NCBI RefSeq assembly: GCF_009745985.1
Contig: NZ_WFIX01000184.1
Location: forward strand, 1-64,000
Length of the DNA: 64,000 nucleotides
Direction of reading: 5' to 3'
DNA from: Microbacterium karelineae
Lineage (GTDB): Bacteria > Actinomycetota > Actinomycetes > Actinomycetales > Microbacteriaceae
The notes beneath the pieces are model-generated. The model did not search any database. It saw only the letters and a list, made by a program, of their open reading frames with translations, and was not told the DNA's origin. Both the position numbers and the translations under genes were made by a program. Position 1 is the first letter of the stretch; each line of letters opens with the position of its first letter. Positions 25,636-33,450 of the stretch are shown here, one piece after another.

Positions 25636-26486
25636 GGCTCGCACGATTTCGGCTCGATGGGGGCGATGCCCGCCTGGGGCGGGTGGAGGACGGACGCATC
25701 GTCGACGTCTCCGATGCACCGGGCGCAGGAACCTCGCTCCGCCGGATCCTGCCCCGCCTGGCGTCCCTGGGTGAAGCACTCCGTGAGCACGATGGGACCT
25801 CCTACGCGCTCACCGACGTCGCGCTGCTCGCGCCTGTGGACGATCCGCAGAAGTATCTGGGGATCGGCATGAACTACCGTGAGCATGCCAAGGAGGCGGA
25901 GCAGGCGGGCATCCCGATTCCCACGAGCCAGCTGTGGTTCAACAAACAGGTCTCGTGCATCGTCGGCCCGCACGATGCGATCGAGAAGCCCGCGATCAGC
26001 GACCAGCTCGACTACGAGGTGGAGCTGGGCGTCGTCATCGGGCACCAGTGCCGGAATATCGCCGTCGGCGATGCGCGCTCCGTGATCGCGGGCTACCTCG
26101 TGGCGAATGACGTGTCGGTGCGAGACTGGCTGCAGAAGCGCTCTCCGACCTTCACTCTCGGCAAGTCATTCGACACGCACGGGCCGATCGGGCCGTGGCT
26201 CACGACCGACGACGAGATCGCCGATCCGCTTGACCTGCGGATGACGCTGACGGTCAACGGCGAGACGCGGCAGGACTGGTCGACGGGAGACATGATCTAC
26301 GACATCTACGAGCAGATCGCCTACCTGTCCCAGGTGTTCACCCTCATGCCCGGAGACATCCTCGCGACGGGCACGCCGTCGGGGATCGGGGCGCCGACGG
26401 GCGACTTCCTGCGCGTCGGCGAGGTGGTACGGGCGGAGATCGATGGTCTCGGCGCGATCGAGAACCGCGTCGTCGCGGCGTCGTGA
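25632..26486 (+). CDS. Fumarylacetoacetate-hydrolase-family enzyme
   Basis: This 284-residue metal-dependent enzyme belongs to the FAH family, which includes acylpyruvate hydrolases, 2-keto-4-pentenoate hydratase-like and oxalocrotonate-type decarboxylases. Core marks: KYLGIGMNYREHAKEA, metal ligands of the E-x-E and D type in DYEVELGVVIG and VANDVSVRDWLQ, and TGTPSGIG near the end. The N-terminal small domain (about 60 residues) is also present. In meta-cleavage pathways these enzymes process the ring-opened product. Coupled by 4-base overlaps to the NTF2 and RidA genes. Confidence 0.93.
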   Translation: MRLARFRLDGGDARLGRVEDGRIVDVSDAPGAGTSLRRILPRLASLGEALREHDGTSYALTDVALLAPVDDPQKYLGIGMNYREHAKEAEQAGIPIPTSQLWFNKQVSCIVGPHDAIEKPAISDQLDYEVELGVVIGHQCRNIAVGDARSVIAGYLVANDVSVRDWLQKRSPTFTLGKSFDTHGPIGPWLTTDDEIADPLDLRMTLTVNGETRQDWSTGDMIYDIYEQIAYLSQVFTLMPGDILATGTPSGIGAPTGDFLRVGEVVRAEIDGLGAIENRVVAAS

Positions 26487-26869
26487 ATCGCGAGAGCATC
26501 GAGCTGCCGGGATTCGGACACGACAATCCGATCCCGGCAGCCAGCCGCATCGGCCCCTTCCTCTTCTCGGGCGTGCTCACCGGACGCGACCCCGAGACAC
26601 GGGAGATGCCCGGAACGCTCGACGCGCAGTGCGTGAACGTCTTCCGCCATGTGACGACGCTCATGGACACCGCGGGCGGGTCGGTCGATGACATCGCCAA
26701 GCTGACGTTCTGGCTGGTCGACTATCGCGATCGAACGGCCCTGAACCGCGAATGGCTCGCGATGTTCCCGGATCCGTCGTCGAGGCCGGCGCGGCAGGCG
26801 ATGGCGGCCCGGCTCGACGGGGGAGCGCTCGTCCATTGCGACCTCGTCGCCGTCCTCGGTGAGTCGTGA
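26483..26869 (+). CDS. RidA-family protein
   Basis: This 128-residue trimeric-type protein is of the RidA/YjgF family. It has the canonical shape with FLFSGVLTGRDPETREMPGTLDAQCVNVFRHVTTLMDTAGGSVDDIAKLTFWLVD, and R110 sits where the substrate-carboxylate-binding Arg is expected. Family members hydrolyse enamines/imines, and one branch is 2-aminomuconate deaminase of aminophenol pathways. That makes an amino-aromatic substrate for this cluster worth considering. The GTG start overlaps the FAH stop (GTGA). Confidence 0.9.
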   Translation: MNRESIELPGFGHDNPIPAASRIGPFLFSGVLTGRDPETREMPGTLDAQCVNVFRHVTTLMDTAGGSVDDIAKLTFWLVDYRDRTALNREWLAMFPDPSSRPARQAMAARLDGGALVHCDLVAVLGES

Positions 26870-26921
26870 ACCCGGCGCGCCCGGGACGCATGCGAGATTC
26901 GCGCACGGGCGTGAGACCGAG

Positions 26922-26927
26922 TAATAT
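26922..26927 (+). promoter_or_regulatory. -10 element of tRNA-Thr
   Basis: TAATAT is the most consensus-like -10 in this stretch and lies 31 bases before the tRNA. Confidence 0.55.
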
Positions 26928-26958
26928 CATCTCTCGTGCCGCTCGCGCGGTGCGAGAC

Positions 26959-27031
26959 GCCGCCTTAGCTCAGTCGGCAGAGCGATTCACTCGTAATGAA
27001 TAGGTCGTCGGTTCGATTCCGACAGGCGGCT
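26959..27031 (+). tRNA. tRNA-Thr (CGT anticodon)
   Basis: This 73-base cloverleaf has acceptor GCCGCCT pairing with AGGCGGC, D arm GCTC/GAGC, anticodon stem ATTCA/TGAAT with loop CTCGTAA (anticodon CGT), and T arm GTCGG-TTCGATT-CCGAC. CCA is not encoded. It follows the catabolic operon by 89 bases and is a possible integration site for mobile DNA, but no integrase is seen. Confidence 0.96.
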
Positions 27032-27038
27032 CAGACCG

Positions 27039-27071
27039 GAAGCCCCGTTGCCTCTCAGGCGGCGGGGCTTC
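27039..27071 (+). terminator. Terminator after tRNA-Thr
   Basis: Arms GAAGCCCC (27039-27046) and GGGGCTTC (27064-27071) form an 8-pair stem, extendable by a G-C pair, just after the tRNA. The tail is CGTCGTGT, without a strong U-run. Confidence 0.75.
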
Positions 27072-27104
27072 GTCGTGTCGCGGGCCGGCGCGGCGGCGGG
27101 CTCG

Positions 27105-27140
27105 CATTCAGATCGTGCAACTTTATCGTGCACATGAATG
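27105..27140. promoter_or_regulatory. Nested inverted repeats upstream of the tannase gene
   Basis: CATTCA (27105-27110) pairs with TGAATG (27135-27140), and inside them GTGCA (27115-27119) pairs with TGCAC (27129-27133). A consensus TTGACA (27141-27146) follows at once; no good -10 is found at the right distance. The arrangement suggests an operator over the tannase promoter. No coding sequence is visible between 27072 and 27233. Confidence 0.45.
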
Positions 27141-27233
27141 TTGACAATCCTGTTGTGCGGATCGTTGGGCGTCCATACGGTGTGGTCGGACGCGTTCGAC
27201 GAGGAACGCGCCGTCCCCAGGAGGGCAACTCGC

Positions 27234-28883
27234 ATGCTGAACAAGAAGACGACCCCCGCCATCGCCAGGCGAGCAGCGACCGGCCTCGGCACCGCCGCCG
27301 TGGTCGCGCTCGCCGCCGGCGTCCTCACGGGAGGGGGCCTCGACCCCGCGGGACACGTGCGTGACGACGAAGCCTCGCTCGCTCTCGACACGAGCGACTA
27401 CGCGACGATCACGGTCACGATCGACGGCGTCGAGACCCCGGTCCGCTGGTATCAGGAGCTCTGCTACGTCGCTGACCCGATCAGCGTGCCGGACGCGCCT
27501 GGCGATAACACGGCGTGCGGCTACCAGAGCATGAACGTGTTCGTGCCCGAGGCGGTCGCCGATGATCCGGATGCCGCGATGTACCTCGGCTTCGACAACA
27601 GCGGGTGGTTCGCGAGCTACGTGCGCGCGCAGCTCGTCGACGGAGCCGTGTACGACAGCGCCGAGAGCGCCGCGGCCGCCGCGCTGAAGGCGGGATACAT
27701 CTACGCCGACGTCGCGACCAGGTCGCGAGGCATCGCCGGCGAGGAGGGCGACTGGGTCGGGAAGGCGCCCGCCGCAGTGGTCGACGCGAAGGCCGCGGTC
27801 CGCTATCTCCGGCTGAACGATGACGTGCTCGCAGGCAGCGCGGAGAGGATCATCGCGGCCGGGACCAGCGGGGGAGGAGCTCTCGTGTCCGCGCTCGGCG
27901 CGTCCGGCAACAGCCGCGACTACACCCCGTATCTCGCCGAGATCGGCGCGGCGGGCGTGCACTCGAGCGCTCAGCAGTCGATCTCCGATGACGTGTTCGC
28001 GGTCGTCGCATACTGCCCGATCACGGACCTCGGGAACGCCGATGCCGCGTACGAGTGGCTCTACACGCGCTTCGACACGCGCGCCGAGTCGGGACAGGAT
28101 CCGTACCCTGACGCGAGCGCGGCGCTCGCCGCGGAGTATGCCGCCGTCCTCGACGCGCAGAAGCTGCGCGGAGCCGATGGCAAGCGGATCGACGCCGACG
28201 GGATGCTGGCCGAGATCGAGGCGCAGCTCGTCCGCTCGGCCGAGACCTACATGGCGCAGGGGGGCGTCATCCCCGACCTCGGCGAGGAGGTCGCGACCGG
28301 CGAGACGACGCTCGTGAACGACTGGATCGACGTCGATGCCGATGCCGCCGAGGTCGATGCATTCGATCTCGAGAACTATCTGCTCTACGTCGTGACGACG
28401 CGCGAGCTCAAGCCCGCGCCGGCGTTCGACCAGACCGGCGTCGCCGAACCGGGGGCGGGCGGAGGCCCCGGCAGCGGCGAGTCGAACCTGTTCGGTGACC
28501 CGGACGAGGAGTACTCGAACTTCACCGAGTACTCCTGGAACGACAACGCCGCCGCAGGCGACGGGATCGGGCGGGACGATACGGGTCTCACCTGGGACCA
28601 GCTGCTGCGAGACCGCGACACCGTCGTCGACGAGCAGGTCGACCTCGTGGATCCGATGGAGTACATCGGCACCAACGCCGACACGGCCTCGCACTGGTAC
28701 GTCCGCCACGGGGCCCGCGACCGCGACACCTCCCTGACGGTGTCGACCGCGCTGGCGCTCGCGCTCGAGGGCGACCGACGCGTGGACGACGTGAACTTCC
28801 AGTTCGCGTGGGATACCGGACACGCTGGCAACTACGACATCCCCGAGGCCATGGCGTGGCTCGAGGTCGCACTCGCCGACTGA
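27234..28883 (+). CDS. Secreted subtype-B tannase-like esterase
   Basis: This 549-residue exported esterase of the bacterial tannase family (Lactiplantibacillus TanLp1 type) cleaves galloyl esters to gallate. A hydrophobic signal segment lies at about residues 15-35. Alpha/beta-hydrolase features: nucleophile GTSGGG (S212), a large inserted lid region between about 240 and 420, acid-region ARDRDTS (D496 or D498), and His in WDTGHAGNYD (H530). The wording SHWYVRHGARDRDTS is characteristic. AGGAGG ribosome site at 27219-27224. Gallate made here could feed an aromatic pathway, but no gallate dioxygenase of the LigB type is in the window. Confidence 0.87.
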   Translation: MLNKKTTPAIARRAATGLGTAAVVALAAGVLTGGGLDPAGHVRDDEASLALDTSDYATITVTIDGVETPVRWYQELCYVADPISVPDAPGDNTACGYQSMNVFVPEAVADDPDAAMYLGFDNSGWFASYVRAQLVDGAVYDSAESAAAAALKAGYIYADVATRSRGIAGEEGDWVGKAPAAVVDAKAAVRYLRLNDDVLAGSAERIIAAGTSGGGALVSALGASGNSRDYTPYLAEIGAAGVHSSAQQSISDDVFAVVAYCPITDLGNADAAYEWLYTRFDTRAESGQDPYPDASAALAAEYAAVLDAQKLRGADGKRIDADGMLAEIEAQLVRSAETYMAQGGVIPDLGEEVATGETTLVNDWIDVDADAAEVDAFDLENYLLYVVTTRELKPAPAFDQTGVAEPGAGGGPGSGESNLFGDPDEEYSNFTEYSWNDNAAAGDGIGRDDTGLTWDQLLRDRDTVVDEQVDLVDPMEYIGTNADTASHWYVRHGARDRDTSLTVSTALALALEGDRRVDDVNFQFAWDTGHAGNYDIPEAMAWLEVALAD

Positions 28884-28893
28884 GCCGTGCCCG

Positions 28894-28931
28894 GACAGGT
28901 CCCGGCATCCGAGGCGATGCCGGGACCTGTC
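28894..28931 (+). terminator. Terminator of the tannase gene
   Basis: Perfect 16-base arms GACAGGTCCCGGCATC (28894-28909) and its reverse complement (28916-28931) enclose a six-base loop 10 bases after the stop. The convergent DHFR-like gene may share it. Confidence 0.88.
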
Positions 28932-29003
28932 GCGGTCTGCGGTCACCCCCCCCGCGGGCCGAAGTCCGCCCGGTCGGACGCTCTCACCGACGCGTGATCC
29001 GGA

Positions 29004-29558
29004 TCAGCCCGCCGCACGCCGGTAGCGCTCGTAGACGACCTGCGAGGAGAACGTTCGCGTCTCGACGAGTTCGAGGGGGATCGGGTCGACGACGTGCGGC
29101 AGGAGGGGAGTGCCGCCGCCGACGATGATGGGATACCGGAAGATGCGGAACTCGTCGACGAGGCCGAGTTCGATCGCCTGGCGGGCGATGTCGGCGCCGC
29201 CGATCTCCACGTCGTGATCGGTCGCCTCGAGAACCGTCTCGATCTCGTCCGCGACCGTGCCCTCGGCGAGCCGCGCGCTCCCGTCCACGCTCTCGAGCGT
29301 GTGGCTGAAGACGACCTTCGGCAGGGCCGTCCACACATCGGCGAACTCGGACTCGTCCGGCGTGCCGCGCATCGCGGGGTCCGTCTCCCAGACGCGCATC
29401 GTCTCGTAGAGCCGGCGGCCGCAGACGATCGCACCGAGCTCGCGGACGCGCGCCAGGTGGAAGGCGAACAGCTCCTCGTCGGGCGCGGACCAGTCGAACG
29501 AGCCCGTCCGGTCCGAGATGAATCCGTCGACTGAGACGCCCATCGACAACAGCAGCAT
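29004..29558 (-). CDS. Dihydrofolate-reductase-family protein (RibD C-terminal-like)
   Basis: This 184-residue protein has the DHFR/RibD-C fold seen in many Actinobacteria: SMGVSVDGFISDRTGSFDW at the N-terminus, GAIVCGRRLYETM, and the NADPH-binding EIGGADIARQAIELGLVDEFRIFRYPIIVGGGTPLL. These proteins are predicted pyrimidine or pteridine reductases of unknown substrate. They are distinct from FolA. AAGGGG ribosome site. It stands alone between the tannase terminator and ltrA. Confidence 0.9.
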   Translation of the reverse strand: MLLLSMGVSVDGFISDRTGSFDWSAPDEELFAFHLARVRELGAIVCGRRLYETMRVWETDPAMRGTPDESEFADVWTALPKVVFSHTLESVDGSARLAEGTVADEIETVLEATDHDVEIGGADIARQAIELGLVDEFRIFRYPIIVGGGTPLLPHVVDPIPLELVETRTFSSQVVYERYRRAAG

Positions 29559-29636
29559 GTGTCATACCCCTTCGGTCGAGATCGTGCGTGATGACACTAC
29601 GCCGTCCCGCACGATCACGGGAGGGGAGACGCCGCG

Positions 29637-30893
29637 TCAGGCGTGAGCGCCGAGCCGCTCGAGGGCGCGAGCGCGCGCACGGTGCCCCCACAGCTCGTCC
29701 GCCACGATCTGCACGACGGGCGCGAGCGCGATGATCGCGAGGCTCACGACCAGCGGTCCGCCGGCGGCGCCGAGCGCGACCGCGATCACGATGAGGGCGA
29801 CCGAGACGAGCATCGCGCCGACCTCGGCGCGCACATGGGCCCAGCCGATGAGGATGGCGCGCATGACCTCGAACCCGACGAGGACGAGCGTGAGGGGGAT
29901 CGCGACGGCCAGCAGCGCGACGACCGCATCGACATGCTCCGGATCCTCGATCGCGTAGGCGCCGACGTGCAGGCCCGCGCCGATCGCGGCGATGGCGGCG
30001 AAGATCACGATGTGGCCATAGCCCCACGGGAAGGCGCGCGAGGGGCGCGCATGGAGCGCCGCGCCGGATGGCAGGAGGAACCACAGCCACCAGAGCGCGA
30101 ACGTGATGCTGAGGCCTGCGAGGGCGAGGACGCCGAGATCGAGCGTCCATCCGGAGGTCTCGAGCACCGTGGCCACCGCGACCTCCGTTCCGACGACGCT
30201 CTCGCCGAGGGCGATGATGACGAGCAGACCATAGCGTTCGGCGATGTGGTGCGCGTGCCACGGGGTCTTCCCCCGCCGCTCCGCGATGACGGGGCCGGAC
30301 AGCTCGACGCCGTAGAGGACGACGGATCCGACGAGCATCACGAGGGGCGTGGTCTCGAGAAACGCGAGGGCGATCCAGCCCACCTGGGCGACCGCGAGCG
30401 CCGCCGCATAGCGCAGTGCGGTCGGGCGGTGCGCGGGGCTCTGCACGGCGACGCGCAGCCACTGGACCAGCATCGCGACGCGCATGATCACGTACCCGAT
30501 GACCATCCCCGTGTTGTCGAGCGCTCCGCCGGTCGGATCCTCTTCGAGCGAGGCGAACAGCGCGGGGATCGACACGGCCATGACGACGACGCCGACCATC
30601 TGCAGCATGGTCATGGCTCGGAACAGCCAGTCGTCGGTGTCGAACGCGGACGAGAACCACGTGTAGTTGATCCACGCCCAGATCGCCGCGAACATCGCGA
30701 ATCCGAAGCCGATCAGGCCGCCCGTGACGTTGTCGTGGTGGATCTGTCCGGCGAGGCCGTTCGCCGCCTGCGCGAAGGAGATCACGAACACGAGGTCGAA
30801 CAGCAGCTCGAGCGTGTTCGCGACGCGGCCGCGGTCGTGCGGGTCTCGACCGGTCATCCGGCGGAGGTGGTGGTGGAGTGCGTCGGCAGTCAT
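29637..30893 (-). CDS. Low-temperature-requirement protein A-like membrane protein
   Basis: This 418-residue integral membrane protein of the LtrA family has roughly 10-12 hydrophobic helices. It carries the family hallmark VANTLELLFDLVFVISFAQ near the N-terminus and AERYGLLVIIALGESVVG in the middle. LtrA was named for cold-sensitive growth of Listeria; its biochemical role is unknown. A -10 TACCCT (30902-30907) lies 8 bases before the ATG, suggesting a near-leaderless transcript. Confidence 0.92.
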   Translation of the reverse strand: MTADALHHHLRRMTGRDPHDRGRVANTLELLFDLVFVISFAQAANGLAGQIHHDNVTGGLIGFGFAMFAAIWAWINYTWFSSAFDTDDWLFRAMTMLQMVGVVVMAVSIPALFASLEEDPTGGALDNTGMVIGYVIMRVAMLVQWLRVAVQSPAHRPTALRYAAALAVAQVGWIALAFLETTPLVMLVGSVVLYGVELSGPVIAERRGKTPWHAHHIAERYGLLVIIALGESVVGTEVAVATVLETSGWTLDLGVLALAGLSITFALWWLWFLLPSGAALHARPSRAFPWGYGHIVIFAAIAAIGAGLHVGAYAIEDPEHVDAVVALLAVAIPLTLVLVGFEVMRAILIGWAHVRAEVGAMLVSVALIVIAVALGAAGGPLVVSLAIIALAPVVQIVADELWGHRARARALERLGAHA

Positions 30894-30901
30894 CGCTCAG
30901 C

Positions 30902-30907
30902 AGGGTA
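30902..30907 (-). promoter_or_regulatory. -10 element of the LtrA gene
   Basis: On the minus strand TACCCT ends 8 bases before the start codon, giving a leaderless or nearly leaderless mRNA. Confidence 0.45.
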
Positions 30908-30942
30908 CTCCGCCGGGGCGGCGTTGTCGGGGACGTGCGCGC

Positions 30943-31926
30943 TCACACGGGCGCGCCGACGGGTCGCTGGCATGCGGCGACGCGCCCGAGCAGCTCGCCC
31001 GCCAGGTCCTGCACCGCGCCCGTGCCGGCGGCCGCACCGGTCGCGATCGCGCTCCAGACGGCCCACATCGGCCCTGGCATGTTCGGCTGCTGCGCGATGT
31101 CACCCGCCGCGTAGATGCCAGCGGCGCTCGTGCGGCCGAAGGGATCGACGATCACGCCGCCCATCTCCGACACCTCGAGGCCCAGCTGATCCGCGTGCGG
31201 CGCGGCCGGTGCCGACTCCAGGCGCACGAGTGCGCCGCCGAAGCGCGCGAGGGATCCGTGCCCGGGCCGCCCGTGCGCGGCGGCGCCGTCGTCGATGACG
31301 ATGTCGACGCCGTCCGCGCGACGGTGGAAGCCGTGCACGGGATCCGAGATGATCTCGACACCGAGGAGCTCGAGTCGCTCGGCGACGCCGTCGTCGAGCT
31401 CCGTGCCGTTCGGGAACGCGGTGAGCGACGAGGCGATGGGGGACATGAGCGCCGACATGTGCTCGAGGAACGGCGCCGGGCCGATGAGCGCGACGGGCTT
31501 CCCGGCGTATTCGTGGCCGTGGCAGAACGGGCAGTGCGCGACGGCCGCGCCGAAGACGGATCCGATCTCGGGGATGTCGGGGAGCGTGTCGCGCATGCCC
31601 GTCGCGAGGATCACTCGCCCCGCGACGAACTCCCCGGCGTCGGTCGTGAGGCGGAAGCGCCCGAGTTCGCCGTCGACGCGATCGACCGCGGCGTCGACGA
31701 CGCGGACGGTGTCGTACCGGTCGAGGTCGGCGCGCGCTGCGGCGCGGAGGTCGGCGGGGGACTGACCGTCGTGAGCGATGAGGTTGTGCATCGCGTCGGC
31801 GGGGTCGTTGCGGTAGGAGCCGGAGTCGAGCACGATCGCGGTGCGGTGCATGCGTCCGATGGTGAGGGCGGCCTGCAGCCCGGCGGGCCCGGCTCCGATG
31901 ATGGCGACGTCGGTGGTCTCGTTCAT
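30943..31926 (-). CDS. Thioredoxin-reductase-like FAD/NAD(P)-dependent oxidoreductase
   Basis: This 327-residue flavoprotein has FAD motif IIGAGPAGLQAALTIGRM and the redox-disulfide motif HCPFCHG (C132, C135), as in low-molecular-weight thioredoxin reductases. The C-terminal FAD segment GRTSAAGIYAAGDIAQQPN is also seen. The NADPH GxGxxA motif is weak (ALIGPAPFLEHMSALM), so an unusual electron donor is possible; related actinobacterial proteins act on gliotoxin- or holomycin-like dithiols or have unknown roles. It is divergent from a cupin regulator with a palindrome in between, which probably controls it. Confidence 0.9.
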   Translation of the reverse strand: MNETTDVAIIGAGPAGLQAALTIGRMHRTAIVLDSGSYRNDPADAMHNLIAHDGQSPADLRAAARADLDRYDTVRVVDAAVDRVDGELGRFRLTTDAGEFVAGRVILATGMRDTLPDIPEIGSVFGAAVAHCPFCHGHEYAGKPVALIGPAPFLEHMSALMSPIASSLTAFPNGTELDDGVAERLELLGVEIISDPVHGFHRRADGVDIVIDDGAAAHGRPGHGSLARFGGALVRLESAPAAPHADQLGLEVSEMGGVIVDPFGRTSAAGIYAAGDIAQQPNMPGPMWAVWSAIATGAAAGTGAVQDLAGELLGRVAACQRPVGAPV

Positions 31927-31968
31927 GATTCGAGCGTGCAGGGAATCACGCGAAACGGCCAGCGAAGT

Positions 31969-31983
31969 TTGCCATAATGGCAA
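31969..31983. promoter_or_regulatory. Palindromic operator overlapping the regulator promoter
   Basis: TTGCCAT-A-ATGGCAA is a perfect 15-base palindrome in the space between the flavoprotein and the XRE-cupin regulator. It contains CATAAT (31974-31979), a good plus-strand -10 that ends 6 bases before the ATG at 31986. It is well placed for autorepression and for control of the divergent gene. Confidence 0.65.
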
Positions 31984-31985
31984 GC

Positions 31986-32573
31986 ATGGCGATCGACGAC
32001 GACGGTGTGGCGGCGGCGCTGGGGCGCCGCCTGCGGACGATCCGGACGCAGCGGGGCCTGACGCTCGCGGAGCTCCAACGCGACACGGGCATCTCCATGA
32101 GCACTCTGTCGCGCCTCGAGGGCGGTGGGCGGCGCGCGACGGTGGAGCTGCTCCTGCCGCTCGCGCGCGCATACGGTGTCACGCTCGATGAGCTCGTCGG
32201 AGCCCCGGAGACGGGGGACCCGCGGGTGCACATCAAGCCGATCGTCCGCGGCGGGATCACCTATATCCCCCTCACGCGGCGCGCGGGCGCGTTGCAGGCG
32301 TTCAAGGTGATCTATCCCGGTGAGCGCACGGACCACGGTGGGCCCGATGCGGTCCTCGCGCGGCACGACGGCTACGAGTGGATGTACGTCCTCAGCGGGA
32401 GGCTGCGCCTGCGGCTCGGCGAGCAGACGATCCTGATGGGCCCCGGGGAAGCCGCCGAGTTCGACACCCACGTGCCGCACTCGATGGGGTCGGCGGACGG
32501 CCGCTCGGTCGAGGTGCTGTCCCTGTTCGGCGCGCAGGGCGAGCGGGCGCACCTGCGCGCCTCGTCCGCCTGA
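31986..32573 (+). CDS. XRE-family regulator with cupin sensor domain
   Basis: This 195-residue protein has an N-terminal HTH of the Xre/Cro type (residues 8-62: LGRRLRTIRTQRGLTLAELQRDTGISMSTLSRLEGGGRRATVELLLPLARAYGVTLDELVG). A C-terminal cupin beta-barrel (DAVLARHDGYEWMYVLSGRLRLRLGEQTILMGPGEAAEFDTHVPHSMG) senses a small molecule or metal. The next ATG upstream (31977) falls inside the operator palindrome, so the ATG at 31986, 6 bases after a CATAAT -10, is preferred. Likely local repressor of the divergent flavoprotein. Confidence 0.9.
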   Translation: MAIDDDGVAAALGRRLRTIRTQRGLTLAELQRDTGISMSTLSRLEGGGRRATVELLLPLARAYGVTLDELVGAPETGDPRVHIKPIVRGGITYIPLTRRAGALQAFKVIYPGERTDHGGPDAVLARHDGYEWMYVLSGRLRLRLGEQTILMGPGEAAEFDTHVPHSMGSADGRSVEVLSLFGAQGERAHLRASSA

Positions 32574-32579
32574 TCGCGG

Positions 32580-33140
32580 TCAGCTCCAGGTGCTCGGAGC
32601 GGGCCGGCGGGTGCTGGGCAGCGCGGCCGCAGCGGCCCAGTCGTGGATCCAGGGATCGACGTCCGGGAGCTCGCCCTCGATGCCCATCGCGGCGAACAGC
32701 TCGTCGTTCGCGACGGATCCGCCGCCGCGGCGGAGGATGCGGGCGCGGACGACGGCGCGGGCGTAGACCTCGCCGTCTACGGTCGCGCGGTGCTCGAGGT
32801 AGAGGGCCTTCTCGTCCTGGCCGATCCACCTGGTCTCGACGTCGAAGCGCTGCCACAGCTCGAGCGACCTGCGGAACGTGATCGTCTCGCTCGAGACGAC
32901 CGCGTACCAGCGATTGCGGCGGAAGGCGTCGGCGAGCCCCGTGCGGGTCGTCATGTCCCACCGGCCGAGGTCGAAGAGCGACAGGTACCGGCCGTTGTTC
33001 ATGTGCCGCAGCAGGTCGATGTCGGTCGGCAGCGTCGTGAGCCGCACGCGGCTGACCGCGTCGAGGGGGAGGGATCCCTCGCGGCTGCGGATCCGCCGTG
33101 CGCGCAGCATGACGAGGAGGGTGCGCCAGAGAACGTTCAC
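32580..33140 (-). CDS. Acyl-CoA-thioesterase-like hotdog-fold protein
   Basis: This 186-residue protein has a 4HBT-like hotdog domain: LTTLPTDIDLLRHMNNGRYLSLFDLGRWDMTTR, where the Asp-x-x-x-HMNN motif is diagnostic. A C-terminal part (FRRSLELWQRFDVETRWIGQDEKALYLEHRA) is typical of the THEM6/Mesenchymal-stem-cell-type family. No operon partner. It converges with the cupin regulator, 6 bases apart, with no obvious terminator. Confidence 0.87.
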   Translation of the reverse strand: MNVLWRTLLVMLRARRIRSREGSLPLDAVSRVRLTTLPTDIDLLRHMNNGRYLSLFDLGRWDMTTRTGLADAFRRNRWYAVVSSETITFRRSLELWQRFDVETRWIGQDEKALYLEHRATVDGEVYARAVVRARILRRGGGSVANDELFAAMGIEGELPDVDPWIHDWAAAAALPSTRRPAPSTWS

Positions 33141-33218
33141 GAGGGGCGATGCTATCCGCGCCGCGCGCGCCGTGGGAATGCCTTGTCGGGAGGAGACAAG
33201 GGCTCAGCCGACGCGCAA

Positions 33219-33232
33219 TGGAAACGCTTTCA
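33219..33232. promoter_or_regulatory. LacI-type operator 1 upstream of the amylopullulanase
   Basis: TGGAAACGCTTTCA is a near-palindrome with the CG centre typical of LacI-family repressor sites (compare MalR/AglR-type and CcpA-type operators). A second copy lies 132 bases downstream. Confidence 0.72.
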
Positions 33233-33363
33233 TCATATGCGTTGCGAGAATCATGAATGAGGTCGGTGAGAGCGCGGCCTGCGGCGTGCCGGATCCGCGT
33301 GATTGTGGGAGATCTCTGCGATTCTCGCGCGACCCGGCCGTGCCTCCACGCACGATGAAACAG

Positions 33364-33377
33364 TGGAAACGCTTGCA
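33364..33377. promoter_or_regulatory. LacI-type operator 2 upstream of the amylopullulanase
   Basis: TGGAAACGCTTGCA differs from operator 1 at one position. Two spaced LacI-type sites could allow looping. They imply maltose- or glucose-responsive control of the secreted amylopullulanase by a regulator encoded elsewhere. The rest of 33141-33450 holds no gene. Confidence 0.72.
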
Positions 33378-33450
33378 TTCTGCGGGGAGGCGTTGTTACC
33401 GTGACGGCACTCACCCGAGGGCCCCGGCCCACCCGCCTCCTGGAGGAGAC

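Noticed and set aside
26959-27031. Genomic island boundary at tRNA-Thr
   Set aside because: No integrase or repeat of the tRNA 3' end was found within the window.
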